Shown here one piece after another: positions 8,917 to 18,781 of a stretch of DNA of 64,000 nt; position 1 is the stretch's first letter; the number at the start of each line of letters is the position of its first letter. Origin of the DNA: Chitinophagaceae bacterium (GTDB lineage: Bacteria; Bacteroidota; Bacteroidia; Chitinophagales; Chitinophagaceae). The position numbers and the translations under genes are program-made. The notes beneath the pieces are model-generated. The model did not search any database. It had not been told where the DNA came from and was given only the letters and a program-made list of their open reading frames with translations. The DNA is taken from positions 62,001 through 126,000 of the forward strand of contig JADKKH010000009.1 in the NCBI GenBank assembly GCA_016720585.1, written 5' to 3'.

Positions 8917-8973
8917 ACTGATAATTTTAGTGCAGCAAGATAATAAACGACTTACGAATTACCCCTTTTTCCT

Positions 8974-9006
8974 TTTGTGGTAATTCCCGGGGTTTGTGTA
9001 GCTTTA
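8974..9006 (+). promoter_or_regulatory. Probable sigma(Bacteroidota) promoter for gamma-glutamyltransferase
   Basis: TTTG (8974-8977) is followed after 21 nt by TAGCTTTA (8999-9006), one base from the TAnnTTTG -7 consensus. The start ATG is at 9025, leaving a leader of about 12 nt. Confidence 0.4.
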
Positions 9007-9024
9007 TTTTTAAGAATACATCAG

Positions 9025-10746
9025 ATGAGAAAATTTTTAAAAGTTTTTATTCTCCTTTCATTTTTAGGGTCTTGCAATACGGGTAAACAAACGGCTGTAC
9101 CATCTCAGACCCTTAATGCTTTTCAATACAACATTCAAAAAAAGGTAATAGCCGAAAATGGGGCGGTCGTTTCAGCACATACATTGGCCAGCAAAACCGG
9201 TCTGGAGATATTAAAACAGGGCGGTAATGCCATTGATGCAGCTATTGCCACACAATTGACATTAGCAGTTGTATATCCCCAGGCAGGTAACCTGGGCGGT
9301 GGTGGCTTTTTTGTAGCAAGATTAAGTAATGGCGCATTAGTATCTATTGATTACCGTGAAAAGGCACCGGGGAATGCGGGCCGTGATATGTATGTGGATG
9401 CCGATGGTACAGCCCGAACCGACAAAAGCCAGAATGGTCATCTTTCAAGCGGAGTACCCGGATCAGTATGGGGAATTATGGCTGCCTATAAATATGCAAA
9501 ACTTCCTTTCGAAAAATTGATACAACCGGCCATTGATCTTGCAGAAAAAGGATTTGCCATCAGCGAAAGGGAGGCAAAGGCATTAAACGGTTTGCAGGAT
9601 GAATTGAAAAAATTCAACACGGTGATGCCGGTTTTTGTGAAAGCCGCTAAATGGCAACCGGGTGATACTTTAATTCAAACCGACCTGGCCAACACTTTGA
9701 AAAGGATCCGGGATAAAGGCGTTGCGGGTTTTTATAAGGGTGAAACTGCAAGACTGATCGTAGAAGAAATGAAAAGAGGCAGCGGAATAATTTCATATGA
9801 TGATTTAAAAAACTATACTGCCAAAACAAGACAACCTCATACATTTATTTACAAAGGTTATAAGATTGTCAGTATGCCGATGCCCAGCAGCGGTGGCTTA
9901 CTGTTACACCAGATGATGAAGATGATCGAAGACAGGAATATCGCTTCCATGGGTTTTCATTCCGTACAATCTGTGCAGTTGATGACCGAAGTGGAAAAAA
10001 GGGCTTTTGCAGACCGGGGTGAATATATGGGCGATGCCGATTTTTACAAAGTACCGGTTGACCGGCTGACCCAGGAAGCCTACCTCCGGGAAAAAATGAA
10101 AAATTATGATCCTTTAAAAGCGACACCCAGCCATACCATAAAACCTGGATTGCTTTTACAACCGGAGAGCACTGAAACAACGCACCTTAATGTTATAGAT
10201 AAGGAAGGGAATGCGGTGGCCATCACTACCACACTCAATAATTCATACGGAAGTAAAACCGTAGTCGGTGGAGCCGGTTTTTTTCTGAATGACGAAATGG
10301 ATGACTTCAGTATAAAACCCGGTGTACCCAATATGTATGGTGCTATTGGCGGTGATGCTAATGCCATTGTTCCGGGCAAACGGATGTTAAGCTCTATGAC
10401 ACCCACGATCGTTTTAAAAGATAACAAACCGTTTATTATTGTCGGGACCCCCGGGGGCACGACAATACCAACTTCTGTATTTCAAACCCTCGTAAATATT
10501 ATTGAATTTGGCATGAGTACCGAAGAGGCCGTGTATCAACCCAAATTTCATCACCAGTGGTTGCCCGATACATTGGAAATAGAAAAAGGATTTCCGCAAT
10601 CTGTAGGTGATACGCTCCGGAAAATGGGGTATATCCTTGCATTAAGAAGCGGCATTGGAAGAACGGAATTGATCCGGGTATTACCCAACGGAACATTTGA
10701 AGCTGTTGCGGATAAACGGGGTGATGATGACGCTGAAGGATGGTGA
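9025..10746 (+). CDS. ggt: Gamma-glutamyltransferase, lipoprotein form
   Basis: A 573-residue protein. The ATG at 9025 is chosen because it opens a lipoprotein signal (MRKFLKVFILLSFLGSC, lipobox LGSC). The enzyme is a self-cleaving Ntn hydrolase that breaks gamma-glutamyl bonds, for example in glutathione, and transfers the glutamyl group to water or an amino acid. The cleavage and nucleophile site is clear: ESTETTHLNV, with Thr385 the expected new N-terminus of the small subunit. Other signatures are GGNAIDAAIA, GNLGGGGFF, SSGVPGSV, MLSSMTPTI and the GTPGGTTIPT loop. It stands next to a divergently oriented M14 peptidase. Given the GCS2/ATP-grasp locus 14 kb away it could also act on a product of that locus, which is inference. 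Confidence 0.92.
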   Translation: MRKFLKVFILLSFLGSCNTGKQTAVPSQTLNAFQYNIQKKVIAENGAVVSAHTLASKTGLEILKQGGNAIDAAIATQLTLAVVYPQAGNLGGGGFFVARLSNGALVSIDYREKAPGNAGRDMYVDADGTARTDKSQNGHLSSGVPGSVWGIMAAYKYAKLPFEKLIQPAIDLAEKGFAISEREAKALNGLQDELKKFNTVMPVFVKAAKWQPGDTLIQTDLANTLKRIRDKGVAGFYKGETARLIVEEMKRGSGIISYDDLKNYTAKTRQPHTFIYKGYKIVSMPMPSSGGLLLHQMMKMIEDRNIASMGFHSVQSVQLMTEVEKRAFADRGEYMGDADFYKVPVDRLTQEAYLREKMKNYDPLKATPSHTIKPGLLLQPESTETTHLNVIDKEGNAVAITTTLNNSYGSKTVVGGAGFFLNDEMDDFSIKPGVPNMYGAIGGDANAIVPGKRMLSSMTPTIVLKDNKPFIIVGTPGGTTIPTSVFQTLVNIIEFGMSTEEAVYQPKFHHQWLPDTLEIEKGFPQSVGDTLRKMGYILALRSGIGRTELIRVLPNGTFEAVADKRGDDDAEGW

Positions 10747-10756
10747 TACCGAGTCG

Positions 10757-10807
10757 GGAGTTCTGAGTCTTAAGTCAGAAGCCAAGCCACTGCCAGACAG
10801 GCAGGTC
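10757..10807. repeat. Interspersed low-complexity AG/TC-rich repeat remnants
   Basis: This gap holds a GGGAGTTCTGAGTCTTAAGT-like stretch and the imperfect palindrome around CTGCCAGACAGGCAG (10788-10802). A sibling of the first part is at 47935-47962 (GGAGTCTGTAGTCTGAAGTC). Confidence 0.35.
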
Positions 10808-10826
10808 ATGAGTAAAAAAAATATTT

Positions 10827-11375
10827 ATGAGTAAAATCGGAAAAGAATTTCTTCAGACAGCCCTGCGCCGTTTGAAATATTATAAGGACCTGGGTGATAA
10901 AACTTTTGAGCAGTTATCTGATGCGGATTTCCATTACCAGCTTAATGAGGAATCAAACAGCATGGCCATTCTGATACAGCATCTGGCTGGAAATATGCTG
11001 AGCCGGTGGACGAATTTTTTAACTGAAGATGGTGAAAAAGAATGGCGGCAACGCGATGATGAATTTGAAATCCATGCGTACACCAAAAATCAATTATTGG
11101 AATTATGGGAAAAAGGATGGGCTTGTTTTTTTAAATCCCTGGAATCACTGAAAAAGAAGGACCTGAAAAAAATAATCTATATCCGCCAGGAACCGCTTAG
11201 CGTTGTGGATGCCATCAACCGGCAGTTGGCACATTATCCCTACCATATCGGGCAGATTATTTATGTTGCCAAAACTCTGAAAAATCAGGGGTGGAAAAAC
11301 CTTTCCATTCCGAAAGGAAATTCTGCTCAATACAATAACAATCAACTCGTAAAGGACCCGGCAAAGAAGTTCTGA
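10827..11375 (+). CDS. DUF1572 / DinB-like four-helix protein
   Basis: A 182-residue soluble protein with no signal peptide. The sequence fits the DinB/DUF1572 fold: an N-terminal helix (SKIGKEFLQTALRRLKYYKDL), HYQLNEESNSMAILIQHLAGNMLSRW carrying a conserved His, and a late HYPYHIGQIIYVAK with the second and third His residues of the usual three-His metal site. Many DinB-like proteins are metal-dependent thiol transferases or have unknown roles. It starts 80 bp after ggt, with repeat remnants in between. A link to bacillithiol-like thiol chemistry with its ggt neighbour is possible but unproven. Confidence 0.8.
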   Translation: MSKIGKEFLQTALRRLKYYKDLGDKTFEQLSDADFHYQLNEESNSMAILIQHLAGNMLSRWTNFLTEDGEKEWRQRDDEFEIHAYTKNQLLELWEKGWACFFKSLESLKKKDLKKIIYIRQEPLSVVDAINRQLAHYPYHIGQIIYVAKTLKNQGWKNLSIPKGNSAQYNNNQLVKDPAKKF

Positions 11376-11517
11376 TAAGGCTTGCATTAGTGGAATTTAA
11401 AAGCTATTTTTGACGCTTCATCCAACTGGCTTCCCGTACAGAAGCAGTTTTATCCTCGCTGAAAAGCTTCCCTTTTTTTAATTAACTACCTGAATGGTGA
11501 TTTGTAAAACTCAGCAC

Positions 11518-12192
11518 ATGAAACTTTTTTTTGCTTTTTTTGTTACTCTGCTTTTATCATTATGTGCCAGCAGTCAAAACCAGCTGTTGGTTTTTGCCGG
11601 GCCCCAGGCCACTACTTCTTATTATAAAGTGGAAGGGTTAAAACAAAAAAGCACGTTGAAATATGGCTTCCAGGCGGGAGTGGGACTGAAGATCCCTTTT
11701 GAGAATAAATTGTTTTTCAGCCCGGTGGCTTTTTACAGCATGAAAGGATATAAAGTGTCCTTTACCCGTTATGCATTTCCACCGGATATCGATGCTAAAG
11801 ACAATAATACAACCCTGCATACTTTTGAATTGTCATCCCTTTTACAATATGATTTCAGCAACGACCCCGGTCATTTTTTTATCAAAGCCGGTCCCGCACT
11901 CGACTTACAATTAATAGGAAAGGAAAAATTCAATCTAAAAGCAGGTGGTTCGGTTGACCGGAAAATGAAATTCAGTTACGGCGATTATGGCCATTTCTCC
12001 ATCAATGTACTCGGTCAGTTGGGATACGAGACCAGCAGTGGTTTCCTGATCTTTGCGCAGTATTCTTATGGGCTGGCCAGTATCAGCAATGCCGATTACG
12101 GGCCCAATATCCAGCACCGGGTCTTTGGCATTTCCATTGGTAAATTCCTCAACAGGAAGAAAATTGTCATAGATACCCGAAATAAAGAATAA
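11518..12192 (+). CDS. Outer-membrane beta-barrel protein (PorT-like family)
   Basis: A 224-residue protein with signal peptide MKLFFAFFVTLLLSLCASSQ; the ATG at 11518 is preferred over an earlier in-frame ATG because it starts that signal. The mature part alternates aromatic and polar residues in strands (VFAGPQATTSYYKVEG, KYGFQAGVGLKIPF, FSPVAFYSMKGY, HFFIKAGPALDLQLIG) and ends with GISIGKFLNRKK-like strands, as in the PorT/OMP_b-brl_2 barrels of Bacteroidota. It is probably an eight-strand outer-membrane barrel of unknown role. It converges on the alpha/beta hydrolase gene, whose stop is only 3 bp away. Confidence 0.75.
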   Translation: MKLFFAFFVTLLLSLCASSQNQLLVFAGPQATTSYYKVEGLKQKSTLKYGFQAGVGLKIPFENKLFFSPVAFYSMKGYKVSFTRYAFPPDIDAKDNNTTLHTFELSSLLQYDFSNDPGHFFIKAGPALDLQLIGKEKFNLKAGGSVDRKMKFSYGDYGHFSINVLGQLGYETSSGFLIFAQYSYGLASISNADYGPNIQHRVFGISIGKFLNRKKIVIDTRNKE

Positions 12193-12195
12193 TAT

Positions 12196-13554
12196 TTACC
12201 GGCCAGATTTTTCAAGTAAATCCCTGATTTCTTTGGCAGAAAACACTGTTCGCAACAAGACATCCTGTACGACCCTGTTGCTGTTGACAAGTCCTTTTTT
12301 TACAGCTTCGCGAAGCTGTATCTCCGCATTTTTTTTATCACCTGTCCCGGCTGATGCCCGCGCCTGAAGATAATATGACTCTGGATCCTGTGGCGCATAG
12401 AAAGATAATATGGTTACAATGTTTAAAGCCATTTTATAATCAGCCTGCCTGAGAAATAGGAAATAATATTCCATGCAACTACGTGTGCAATGATCAAAAG
12501 TTCGTATCCCTGCCAGTTGTCTGTATCGTCCGGCATCCTGCTTCATTTCCATAACTTTATTAACTTTTGATATCCAGTTTTTTTTATTCACTGCTTCCTT
12601 TTGATTAATCATGGTGCTGAAAGCCAGTGAAAAATCATTCATGGTGTTTTGTTCCTCGATCGCCGCTAACCTGAATCTTTCTTTGTCGGCACTAAATTGT
12701 TTTTGGCTTTCAATTTCATGGATCACTGAATCTGCCAGGGCTGTATAAGATGGAATTTTGCTGAGTTGATGAGCATCTATCCATGCGGCATATAATAATC
12801 CTGAATCAATTTTGAGGGATACCGATGCTAAAAAACGGGGTCCTCTTCCGGAAGGTAATACGGGGTAATTTTTTTCTTTACGTAAAAGCCATTCAACACC
12901 AAGACCCAATTGATCTGCTGATGGCCAGGCATGAACCCCAGCAAATGTCAGTAGTATATTAGGTACTTTTTTTTGATCAAGATAAATCTGGTTATCCATC
13001 AATTCACCATAATTCATATCCCGGTCACCCACAAGCGCAACATAGGCTCTTAGGTTTTCTGTTTTAATTTCTTCATCGTTGGCAAAGCCGGCACCGCAGG
13101 TAATAACGCCTTTGATTTCCGGATAGATCATTGCAATGGTTGCCGCAGCTCTTGCGCCACCCGAAAATCCGGCAATCCATACCCGGTCGGGATCAATGGT
13201 ATGCTGCCGGATGATATCATTAAAAACAGCCACAAAGGATTCAATAGAAGAATTCCCATCAAAATTACGGCTGTTATAAGAGCCCGCCAGGATGATACCA
13301 TATTCATCTGCGATGGACTGATACAAACTCACTGGAAAATCCCCTCTTCCGGCAGGATCAAAAAAAATAAGGAGCGCCTTTTTATGTTCCTTTAAAGGAT
13401 CTACAGGTATATAAAGTGCATATTGCCTTGCAGAATCATTTAAACAGGTAATTTTTTGAATAAGGCTGCTATCACTTTGTGCCGCAACAAGTCCTGTTGA
13501 CAGCGCCAGCAGAAGGCCTCCGGAAAGCCATTTTCTTATCCAATCTGATAACAT
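12196..13554 (-). CDS. Secreted alpha/beta hydrolase with C-terminal TPR region
   Basis: A 452-residue protein. The start at 13554 (MLSDWIRKWLSGGLLLALSTG...) gives a signal peptide ending near VAAQ; 23 further in-frame codons upstream do not look like a leader. Residues about 40-240 form a dienelactone-hydrolase or PHB-depolymerase-like alpha/beta hydrolase: LLIFFDPAGRGDFP (oxyanion strand), WIAGFSGGARAA (nucleophile Ser in GFSGG), VALVGDRDMNYGE (acid) and FAGVHAWPSADQL (His). The last 200 residues look helical with TPR-like repeats (MALNIVTILSFYAPQDPESYYLQARASAGTGDKKNAE). Substrate unknown. The gene is single, convergent with the barrel gene. Confidence 0.72.
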   Translation of the reverse strand: MLSDWIRKWLSGGLLLALSTGLVAAQSDSSLIQKITCLNDSARQYALYIPVDPLKEHKKALLIFFDPAGRGDFPVSLYQSIADEYGIILAGSYNSRNFDGNSSIESFVAVFNDIIRQHTIDPDRVWIAGFSGGARAAATIAMIYPEIKGVITCGAGFANDEEIKTENLRAYVALVGDRDMNYGELMDNQIYLDQKKVPNILLTFAGVHAWPSADQLGLGVEWLLRKEKNYPVLPSGRGPRFLASVSLKIDSGLLYAAWIDAHQLSKIPSYTALADSVIHEIESQKQFSADKERFRLAAIEEQNTMNDFSLAFSTMINQKEAVNKKNWISKVNKVMEMKQDAGRYRQLAGIRTFDHCTRSCMEYYFLFLRQADYKMALNIVTILSFYAPQDPESYYLQARASAGTGDKKNAEIQLREAVKKGLVNSNRVVQDVLLRTVFSAKEIRDLLEKSGR

Positions 13555-13843
13555 ACGAAGTACAATAATAGCTTCAATTGAATCATTATGAGGACCAGTT
13601 CCACCAACGGCAAAAACGGCCATTTAACAGTACAACGACTTTCCTGTTTTTTAATAGGTTATTTCATATCCGGGATCCTGTAACCCGTTCATTTGTACCA
13701 ATAAAAAGTGAAAAAAATGAACTCCCCAATCAGCAGCACATTATTTGCTCTCAGGTATGGTTACCTTCCGTTCATACCTAATATTGGTACTGAATTTGCC
13801 TGAAGGAGGCGAATGCGTACTTTTACATCTTAAATAGCTGAAC
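13555..13843. other. Divergent intergenic region, no gene seen
   Basis: These 289 bp separate the hydrolase from the tamB-like gene. Besides the promoter at 13795-13825 I see only AT-rich sequence and no convincing short gene or RNA. Confidence 0.5.
13795..13825 (+). promoter_or_regulatory. Promoter of the tamB-like gene
   Basis: TTTG at 13795-13798, a 19-nt spacer and TACTTTTA at 13818-13825 (7 of 8 to TAnnTTTG). Transcription would start near 13832, so an in-frame start at CTG 13844 would follow a leader of about 12 nt. Confidence 0.5.
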
Positions 13844-16800
13844 CTGAGGAGATTTAAAAAAATATTGAAATGGTTTTTCCTGTCATTGCTCTTCCTCATA
13901 GCAGCTTTGTATATATTTATTCAAACCCCTTTTGGACAAAACTGGATAGGCCGCCAGGTATCCAAACGGTTTTCCCGAGACCTCCAGACAAAAATCAGTA
14001 TTCAGCATGTTGATTTTTCACTTTTCAATAATATGCACCTGGAGGGTGTACTGATCGAAGACCGGCGGGGTGATACCTTATTATTTGCAGGAGATATTAA
14101 AGTAAAAATCACTGACTGGTTCTTTTTTAAAAAGGAAGCGGAACTGAAATATATCGGGTTGGAAAATGCCGTGATTAAATTTCAAAGGACCGATTCGGTA
14201 TGGCGTCAGCAATTCTTCTTTGATTATTTTGCTTCCCCGTCAACCGGTGCAAAGAAAAAAACAGGCATACAGTTCAACCTGAAAAAGGTAGACCTGAAAA
14301 ATGTAACGTTTGTAAAAAAGGACGCCTGGCTGGGAGAAGATATGACGGTGAAAATAACCGGGTTGAATTTAGACGCAAGCAATCTTCCTTTGTCGGGTAA
14401 TAAGTTTCCCATAAATTCTATTCGAATTACTGACCCGGTTATAGCCATTCATACCTATCCAAGGCTAAAACCCAGAAACAACCCTCCCCCTGGAAATGAA
14501 AAACAGGGCGAAGCCTCCTGGAACATGGGCCATACTTCCTTTCAGATCGGGGACCTGACCATTGTCAATGGCACATTTAAAACAGATAAGCAAACCAATC
14601 GACAAATTTTTTCCTGGTTTGATGGGCAACATATTTTATTTACGGAGATTAATGCTGAACTGAAAAATTTCAATTTTACTGGCGATACCATTCTTTCAAA
14701 ACTTAAGCTGACCGCCAGGGAAAGAAGCGGTTTGGAAGTTAAAGATCTGACAGCCGATGTAACCATGACACCCCGGGGCATGGCATTCAGCCAGATGAAT
14801 CTCGCCACTAACAGAAGCACTCTCCGGAATTTCTTTTCCATGACCTATGCTGACATGAGTGAACTCGGCAATTTTATTCATAAAGTAAAAATGGCTGCTG
14901 TCTTCGACGATTCCTATGTGGACAGTGATGATATTGCTTTTTTCGCTCCCGCTATGAAAAGCTGGAAAAAAAGAATTACCCTGAAAGGAAAAATCAGGGG
15001 GACAGTGGATGACCTGGTCGGACGGGAGATGCTGGTACAAGCGGGCAACAATACGCTGTTGAACGGTGATATCTCGTTAACCGGTTTACCCGACATCAAT
15101 CAGACCTTTATTGATTTTAAGGCCACCGAATTCAGAACTACTTACAATGATGCCGTGACATTCGTCCCGGTTATCCGGAAGGTAACCAATCCTGATCTTC
15201 GGAAAATTCAATATGTAAATTTTACCGGGAGCTTTACGGGCTTCATCCGCGACTTTGTAACATTTGGAACGATCCGCACAAACCTGGGTACAGTTAAATC
15301 CGATATCAATATGAAACTGCCCCGGGGTCAGGATCCGGTTTATTCCGGAACGATAGCCACGGATAATTTCATGCTCGGGGAATTCCTGGGTGATAAAAAT
15401 ATCGGCGCCATATCCATGACGGGCACCGTAAAAGGAAGGGGCTTTAGCGATAAAACCCGCAATACATTAATAAATGGCAATATCCGGTATGTTGATTATA
15501 AAAAATACCGGTATAAAAATCTTACCCTGGATGGCAAGTTGGTCAAAAATTTATTTGAAGGGGTAGCTACGCTCCGTGACGATAATGCCGGCATTGATCT
15601 CAACGGAATCATTGACCTTAACAAAACGATACCCCGGTTTGATCTGTATGCTACCATTTCAAAAGCCAACCTGAAGAATCTCGGTCTGACAAAAGACAGT
15701 ATTACTTTTAATGGTAAAGTCAATATCAATTTCGCCGGAAACAACCTGGATAATTTTTTAGGCATCGCCAAAATTACGGATGCGGAAATAACCAAAGACG
15801 GGCACCGCCTGCCTTTTGATTCACTGATCATCTCATCAACCTATACCGGTAACGAAAAAAGAATAACCGTTCAATCCAATGAATTTACGGGAAGCGTCAG
15901 TGGTATGTTCACTTTGAAGGATCTGCCCGATGCTTTTACCTACCTGCTCAATAAATATTACCCGGCCTATATAAAAGCGCCAAAACAATTTGCAAAAAAA
16001 CAGGAAATCAAATTTGATATTACAACGTTCTATGCAGACGAATATCTGCAACTGATTGATTCCAGTCTTACGGGATTTAACAACAGTCACTTTGAAGGAA
16101 ACCTTTCACTCAGTAAAAATGAACTGAACTTTACGGCCGAAGTACCCCAGTTTAAATATCAACAATACAATTTTGAAGAAGTGAAGATACGGGCTACCGG
16201 AAAAGGTGACAGTCTTCTGCTGGTTGGCAACATCCGGGACATCGATATAAATGACAGCCTCCATTTCCCTTTTGCCGTTTTCAAAATCAATGCCCGGAAT
16301 GATTCATCGAAAGTCACGATTACTACCGGTGCCAGCCAGGCCGTGGAAAAAGCCAACCTGAATGCCTTGGTACTTACGTACAGCGATGGTGCAGAAATTG
16401 AATTTGACTCCTCCAACTTTACTGTAAATGGGAAAACCTGGTCGATTGATGAAACCGGTGTGCTTAAGTTCCGGAGAAATATTCCGGCAAATGGCCAGTT
16501 GCTCCTGAGTGAAGGTGAGCAAAAAATATTGCTGAAAACACAACCCTCCTTATCGGGAAACTGGAATGACCTGAAAGTGGAATTAACCCATGTGAATATT
16601 GGTGATTTTGCTCCTTATTTTTTGCCGAAGAACAGGTTGGAAGGATTGATATCGGGCAATATACTTGTAGAAGATCCGACAAAAAATCTAAAAATCTCCT
16701 CCCGGGACATTCAAACAAAATTCCTGCGGCTGGACAATGATTCCCTGGGTGAAGTAAAGGCCACGGTTTTCTATGACAATAGTTCCAAAGAACTGAAGAT

Positions 16801-18643
16801 AAATGGCAACACCCTGAACCAGGAAAATTATCTCGGATTTGATGCCCGTTTGTTCCTGGGTGACCGGATTAAAGCCAAAGACAATATCATTGCGCTCAAA
16901 GCAAAAAATTATGAAATAAAAATACTGGAACGATTCCTCGGCAATCTTTTCACTGATATGCAGGGATACCTTACCGGTGATATTGATTTAAAAGGAGCCT
17001 TTCAAAACCTGGCTGTTACCGGTAAAGGAAGACTGAAAGATGCCGGGTTAAAAGTGATTTTTACGCAGTGCTTTTATAAAATAAAAGATACGGATATCGA
17101 ACTCACCCCACAGGAAATAAATCTTGACGGGATCATTTTAACGGACACGGTGACAAAAAACCCGATCTACATCACTGGTGGAATTGAACATGAGTCATTC
17201 AAAAACATGTTTTATAACCTGGATATCTCCACGCAAAAACCCACAACCAGCGGAGCTGAAAATAATAAACCCGTACAACTGATCAACACGACCTATAAAG
17301 ACAATAAACAATTTTATGGCAATGTGAAGGGGACCGGATCACTTACCCTGGCAGGTCCGCAGTCTGCAATGTATATGAAAATAGATGCTGTTGCTTCCAC
17401 AAAAGACAGCAGCTTCATAACGTTACCCCCATCACGAAGCCGGGAATCCGGAATTGCAGATTTCCTGGTAGAACGAAAATACGGGCGTGAGATGAATGAA
17501 AACGAAGTGAAGAATAACGCTTCCAGCATTACTTACGATGTGGATGTAACAGCCAACCCGATGGTATCTGTAAAAGTCCAGCTGGATGAACTGACCGGAG
17601 ATGAAATAAAAGGAAGAGGTACCGGAACACTCAATATAAAATCCGGTTCTTCTGAGCCATTGTCACTACGGGGTCGTTTTGATATAGATGAAGGAAACTA
17701 TTTGTTTACGTTTCAGTCTTTTTTCAAAAAACCTTTTGAATTAAAAAAAGGAGTTAACAACTATATTGAATGGAATGGGGACCCTTACGAGGCCAATATT
17801 CATTTTGATGCAACTTACCGGGCCGAAAAAGTTAGTTTTTCCACCCTGGGCAAATCCCTGAATTTAAGCTCCGGTATAACCAATGCCCGGGGCGATGTGT
17901 ATGTGGTGGTTTCCTTAACCGATAAACTGTTTAAGCCTACCATCAGGTTTTCGCTTGATTTTCCCAATACCAGTGTAGCCGTTACCGACCCTGAACTTGC
18001 GCTGATCCTGCAGCAAATGCAGAAAGATCCGAATGAACTTAACCGGCAGGTTACCTACCTGATCGTATTTAATAGTTTTGCGCCAAGCGCACTGGGAGGA
18101 GATATTACGGGATCCGGTATCAATTTTAATTCTATCTCCGGCATTTTTCTGAATGTTATTAATGATCAGTTAAACAAAATTTTAAGCAACCTGTTGAAAA
18201 ACGATAAGATCAACATTAACCTCAACACATCTTTTTACAACCGGAATGTTATTGATGCCAATAATAATACAGCATTGAACCTCGGAAGCAATGTAAATTT
18301 CTCCATTGGACGTTCATTCTTTAACAACCGCTTTATTATATCCACCGGTGTAGGTTTTGATGCTCCTTTCCAGCAATCCAGTATTGCACAAAGCATTCAA
18401 CTATTACCTGATGTAACGATGGAATGGCTCATAAATCAAAGCGGCACGATACGAGCCTCATTCTTTTACCGGGAAAACACCGATTACCTGAATGCCACGG
18501 CGGGCACGGGCAAATCGGCCAAACGTTATGGGGGCAATATTTCCTACAGAAAAGATTTTGACAAGTTGGGTGATATTTTCAGGAAAAGAAAAAAAGTGAC
18601 GGTTCCGCCGGAACTGAAAAGCCCGATTAAAAAAGAAGAATAG
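13844..18643 (+). CDS. Translocation/assembly module TamB-like protein (DUF490)
   Basis: About 1599 residues; one N-terminal membrane anchor followed by a very long beta-rich AsmA/TamB-like repeat body and the C-terminal DUF490 domain (GRGTGTLNIKSGS, GRFDIDEGNYLF, ARGDVYVVVSLTD, PTIRFSLDFPN). TamB-type proteins bridge the envelope and take part in outer-membrane protein assembly or lipid transport. The start is odd: the frame is closed by TAG at 13835 and has no ATG or GTG before residue-rich sequence. CTG at 13844 gives (M)RRFKKILKWFFLSLLF, the expected charged-then-hydrophobic N-terminus; TTG at 13865 is the other choice (1592 aa). The only nearby ATG (13870) is out of frame. The gene appears monocistronic with its own promoter. 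Confidence 0.85.
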   Translation: MRRFKKILKWFFLSLLFLIAALYIFIQTPFGQNWIGRQVSKRFSRDLQTKISIQHVDFSLFNNMHLEGVLIEDRRGDTLLFAGDIKVKITDWFFFKKEAELKYIGLENAVIKFQRTDSVWRQQFFFDYFASPSTGAKKKTGIQFNLKKVDLKNVTFVKKDAWLGEDMTVKITGLNLDASNLPLSGNKFPINSIRITDPVIAIHTYPRLKPRNNPPPGNEKQGEASWNMGHTSFQIGDLTIVNGTFKTDKQTNRQIFSWFDGQHILFTEINAELKNFNFTGDTILSKLKLTARERSGLEVKDLTADVTMTPRGMAFSQMNLATNRSTLRNFFSMTYADMSELGNFIHKVKMAAVFDDSYVDSDDIAFFAPAMKSWKKRITLKGKIRGTVDDLVGREMLVQAGNNTLLNGDISLTGLPDINQTFIDFKATEFRTTYNDAVTFVPVIRKVTNPDLRKIQYVNFTGSFTGFIRDFVTFGTIRTNLGTVKSDINMKLPRGQDPVYSGTIATDNFMLGEFLGDKNIGAISMTGTVKGRGFSDKTRNTLINGNIRYVDYKKYRYKNLTLDGKLVKNLFEGVATLRDDNAGIDLNGIIDLNKTIPRFDLYATISKANLKNLGLTKDSITFNGKVNINFAGNNLDNFLGIAKITDAEITKDGHRLPFDSLIISSTYTGNEKRITVQSNEFTGSVSGMFTLKDLPDAFTYLLNKYYPAYIKAPKQFAKKQEIKFDITTFYADEYLQLIDSSLTGFNNSHFEGNLSLSKNELNFTAEVPQFKYQQYNFEEVKIRATGKGDSLLLVGNIRDIDINDSLHFPFAVFKINARNDSSKVTITTGASQAVEKANLNALVLTYSDGAEIEFDSSNFTVNGKTWSIDETGVLKFRRNIPANGQLLLSEGEQKILLKTQPSLSGNWNDLKVELTHVNIGDFAPYFLPKNRLEGLISGNILVEDPTKNLKISSRDIQTKFLRLDNDSLGEVKATVFYDNSSKELKINGNTLNQENYLGFDARLFLGDRIKAKDNIIALKAKNYEIKILERFLGNLFTDMQGYLTGDIDLKGAFQNLAVTGKGRLKDAGLKVIFTQCFYKIKDTDIELTPQEINLDGIILTDTVTKNPIYITGGIEHESFKNMFYNLDISTQKPTTSGAENNKPVQLINTTYKDNKQFYGNVKGTGSLTLAGPQSAMYMKIDAVASTKDSSFITLPPSRSRESGIADFLVERKYGREMNENEVKNNASSITYDVDVTANPMVSVKVQLDELTGDEIKGRGTGTLNIKSGSSEPLSLRGRFDIDEGNYLFTFQSFFKKPFELKKGVNNYIEWNGDPYEANIHFDATYRAEKVSFSTLGKSLNLSSGITNARGDVYVVVSLTDKLFKPTIRFSLDFPNTSVAVTDPELALILQQMQKDPNELNRQVTYLIVFNSFAPSALGGDITGSGINFNSISGIFLNVINDQLNKILSNLLKNDKININLNTSFYNRNVIDANNNTALNLGSNVNFSIGRSFFNNRFIISTGVGFDAPFQQSSIAQSIQLLPDVTMEWLINQSGTIRASFFYRENTDYLNATAGTGKSAKRYGGNISYRKDFDKLGDIFRKRKKVTVPPELKSPIKKEE

Positions 18644-18698
18644 GTAGGGGAAAAAGTATATAAGGGTGAAAAGGTAAATAAGGTAGAAAAAGTATATA

Positions 18699-18754
18699 AG
18701 GTATATAAAGTATGAAAGGTTGCCAGTCAGTAAGGGCTGGTACTTTATATACCT
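18699..18754. terminator. Large hairpin between convergent tamB-like and ribBA genes
   Basis: The 14-bp arms at 18699-18712 and 18741-18754 are perfectly complementary (AGGTATATAAAGTA). An inner CCAG/CTGG (18723-18726, 18737-18740) can extend the stem. There is no T run, so it may be a two-way terminator or just an expanded AGTATATAAGG microsatellite, several degenerate copies of which lie at 18656-18698. Confidence 0.5.
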
Positions 18755-18781
18755 GATTCAGCAAATAATTTTTCCATAACC

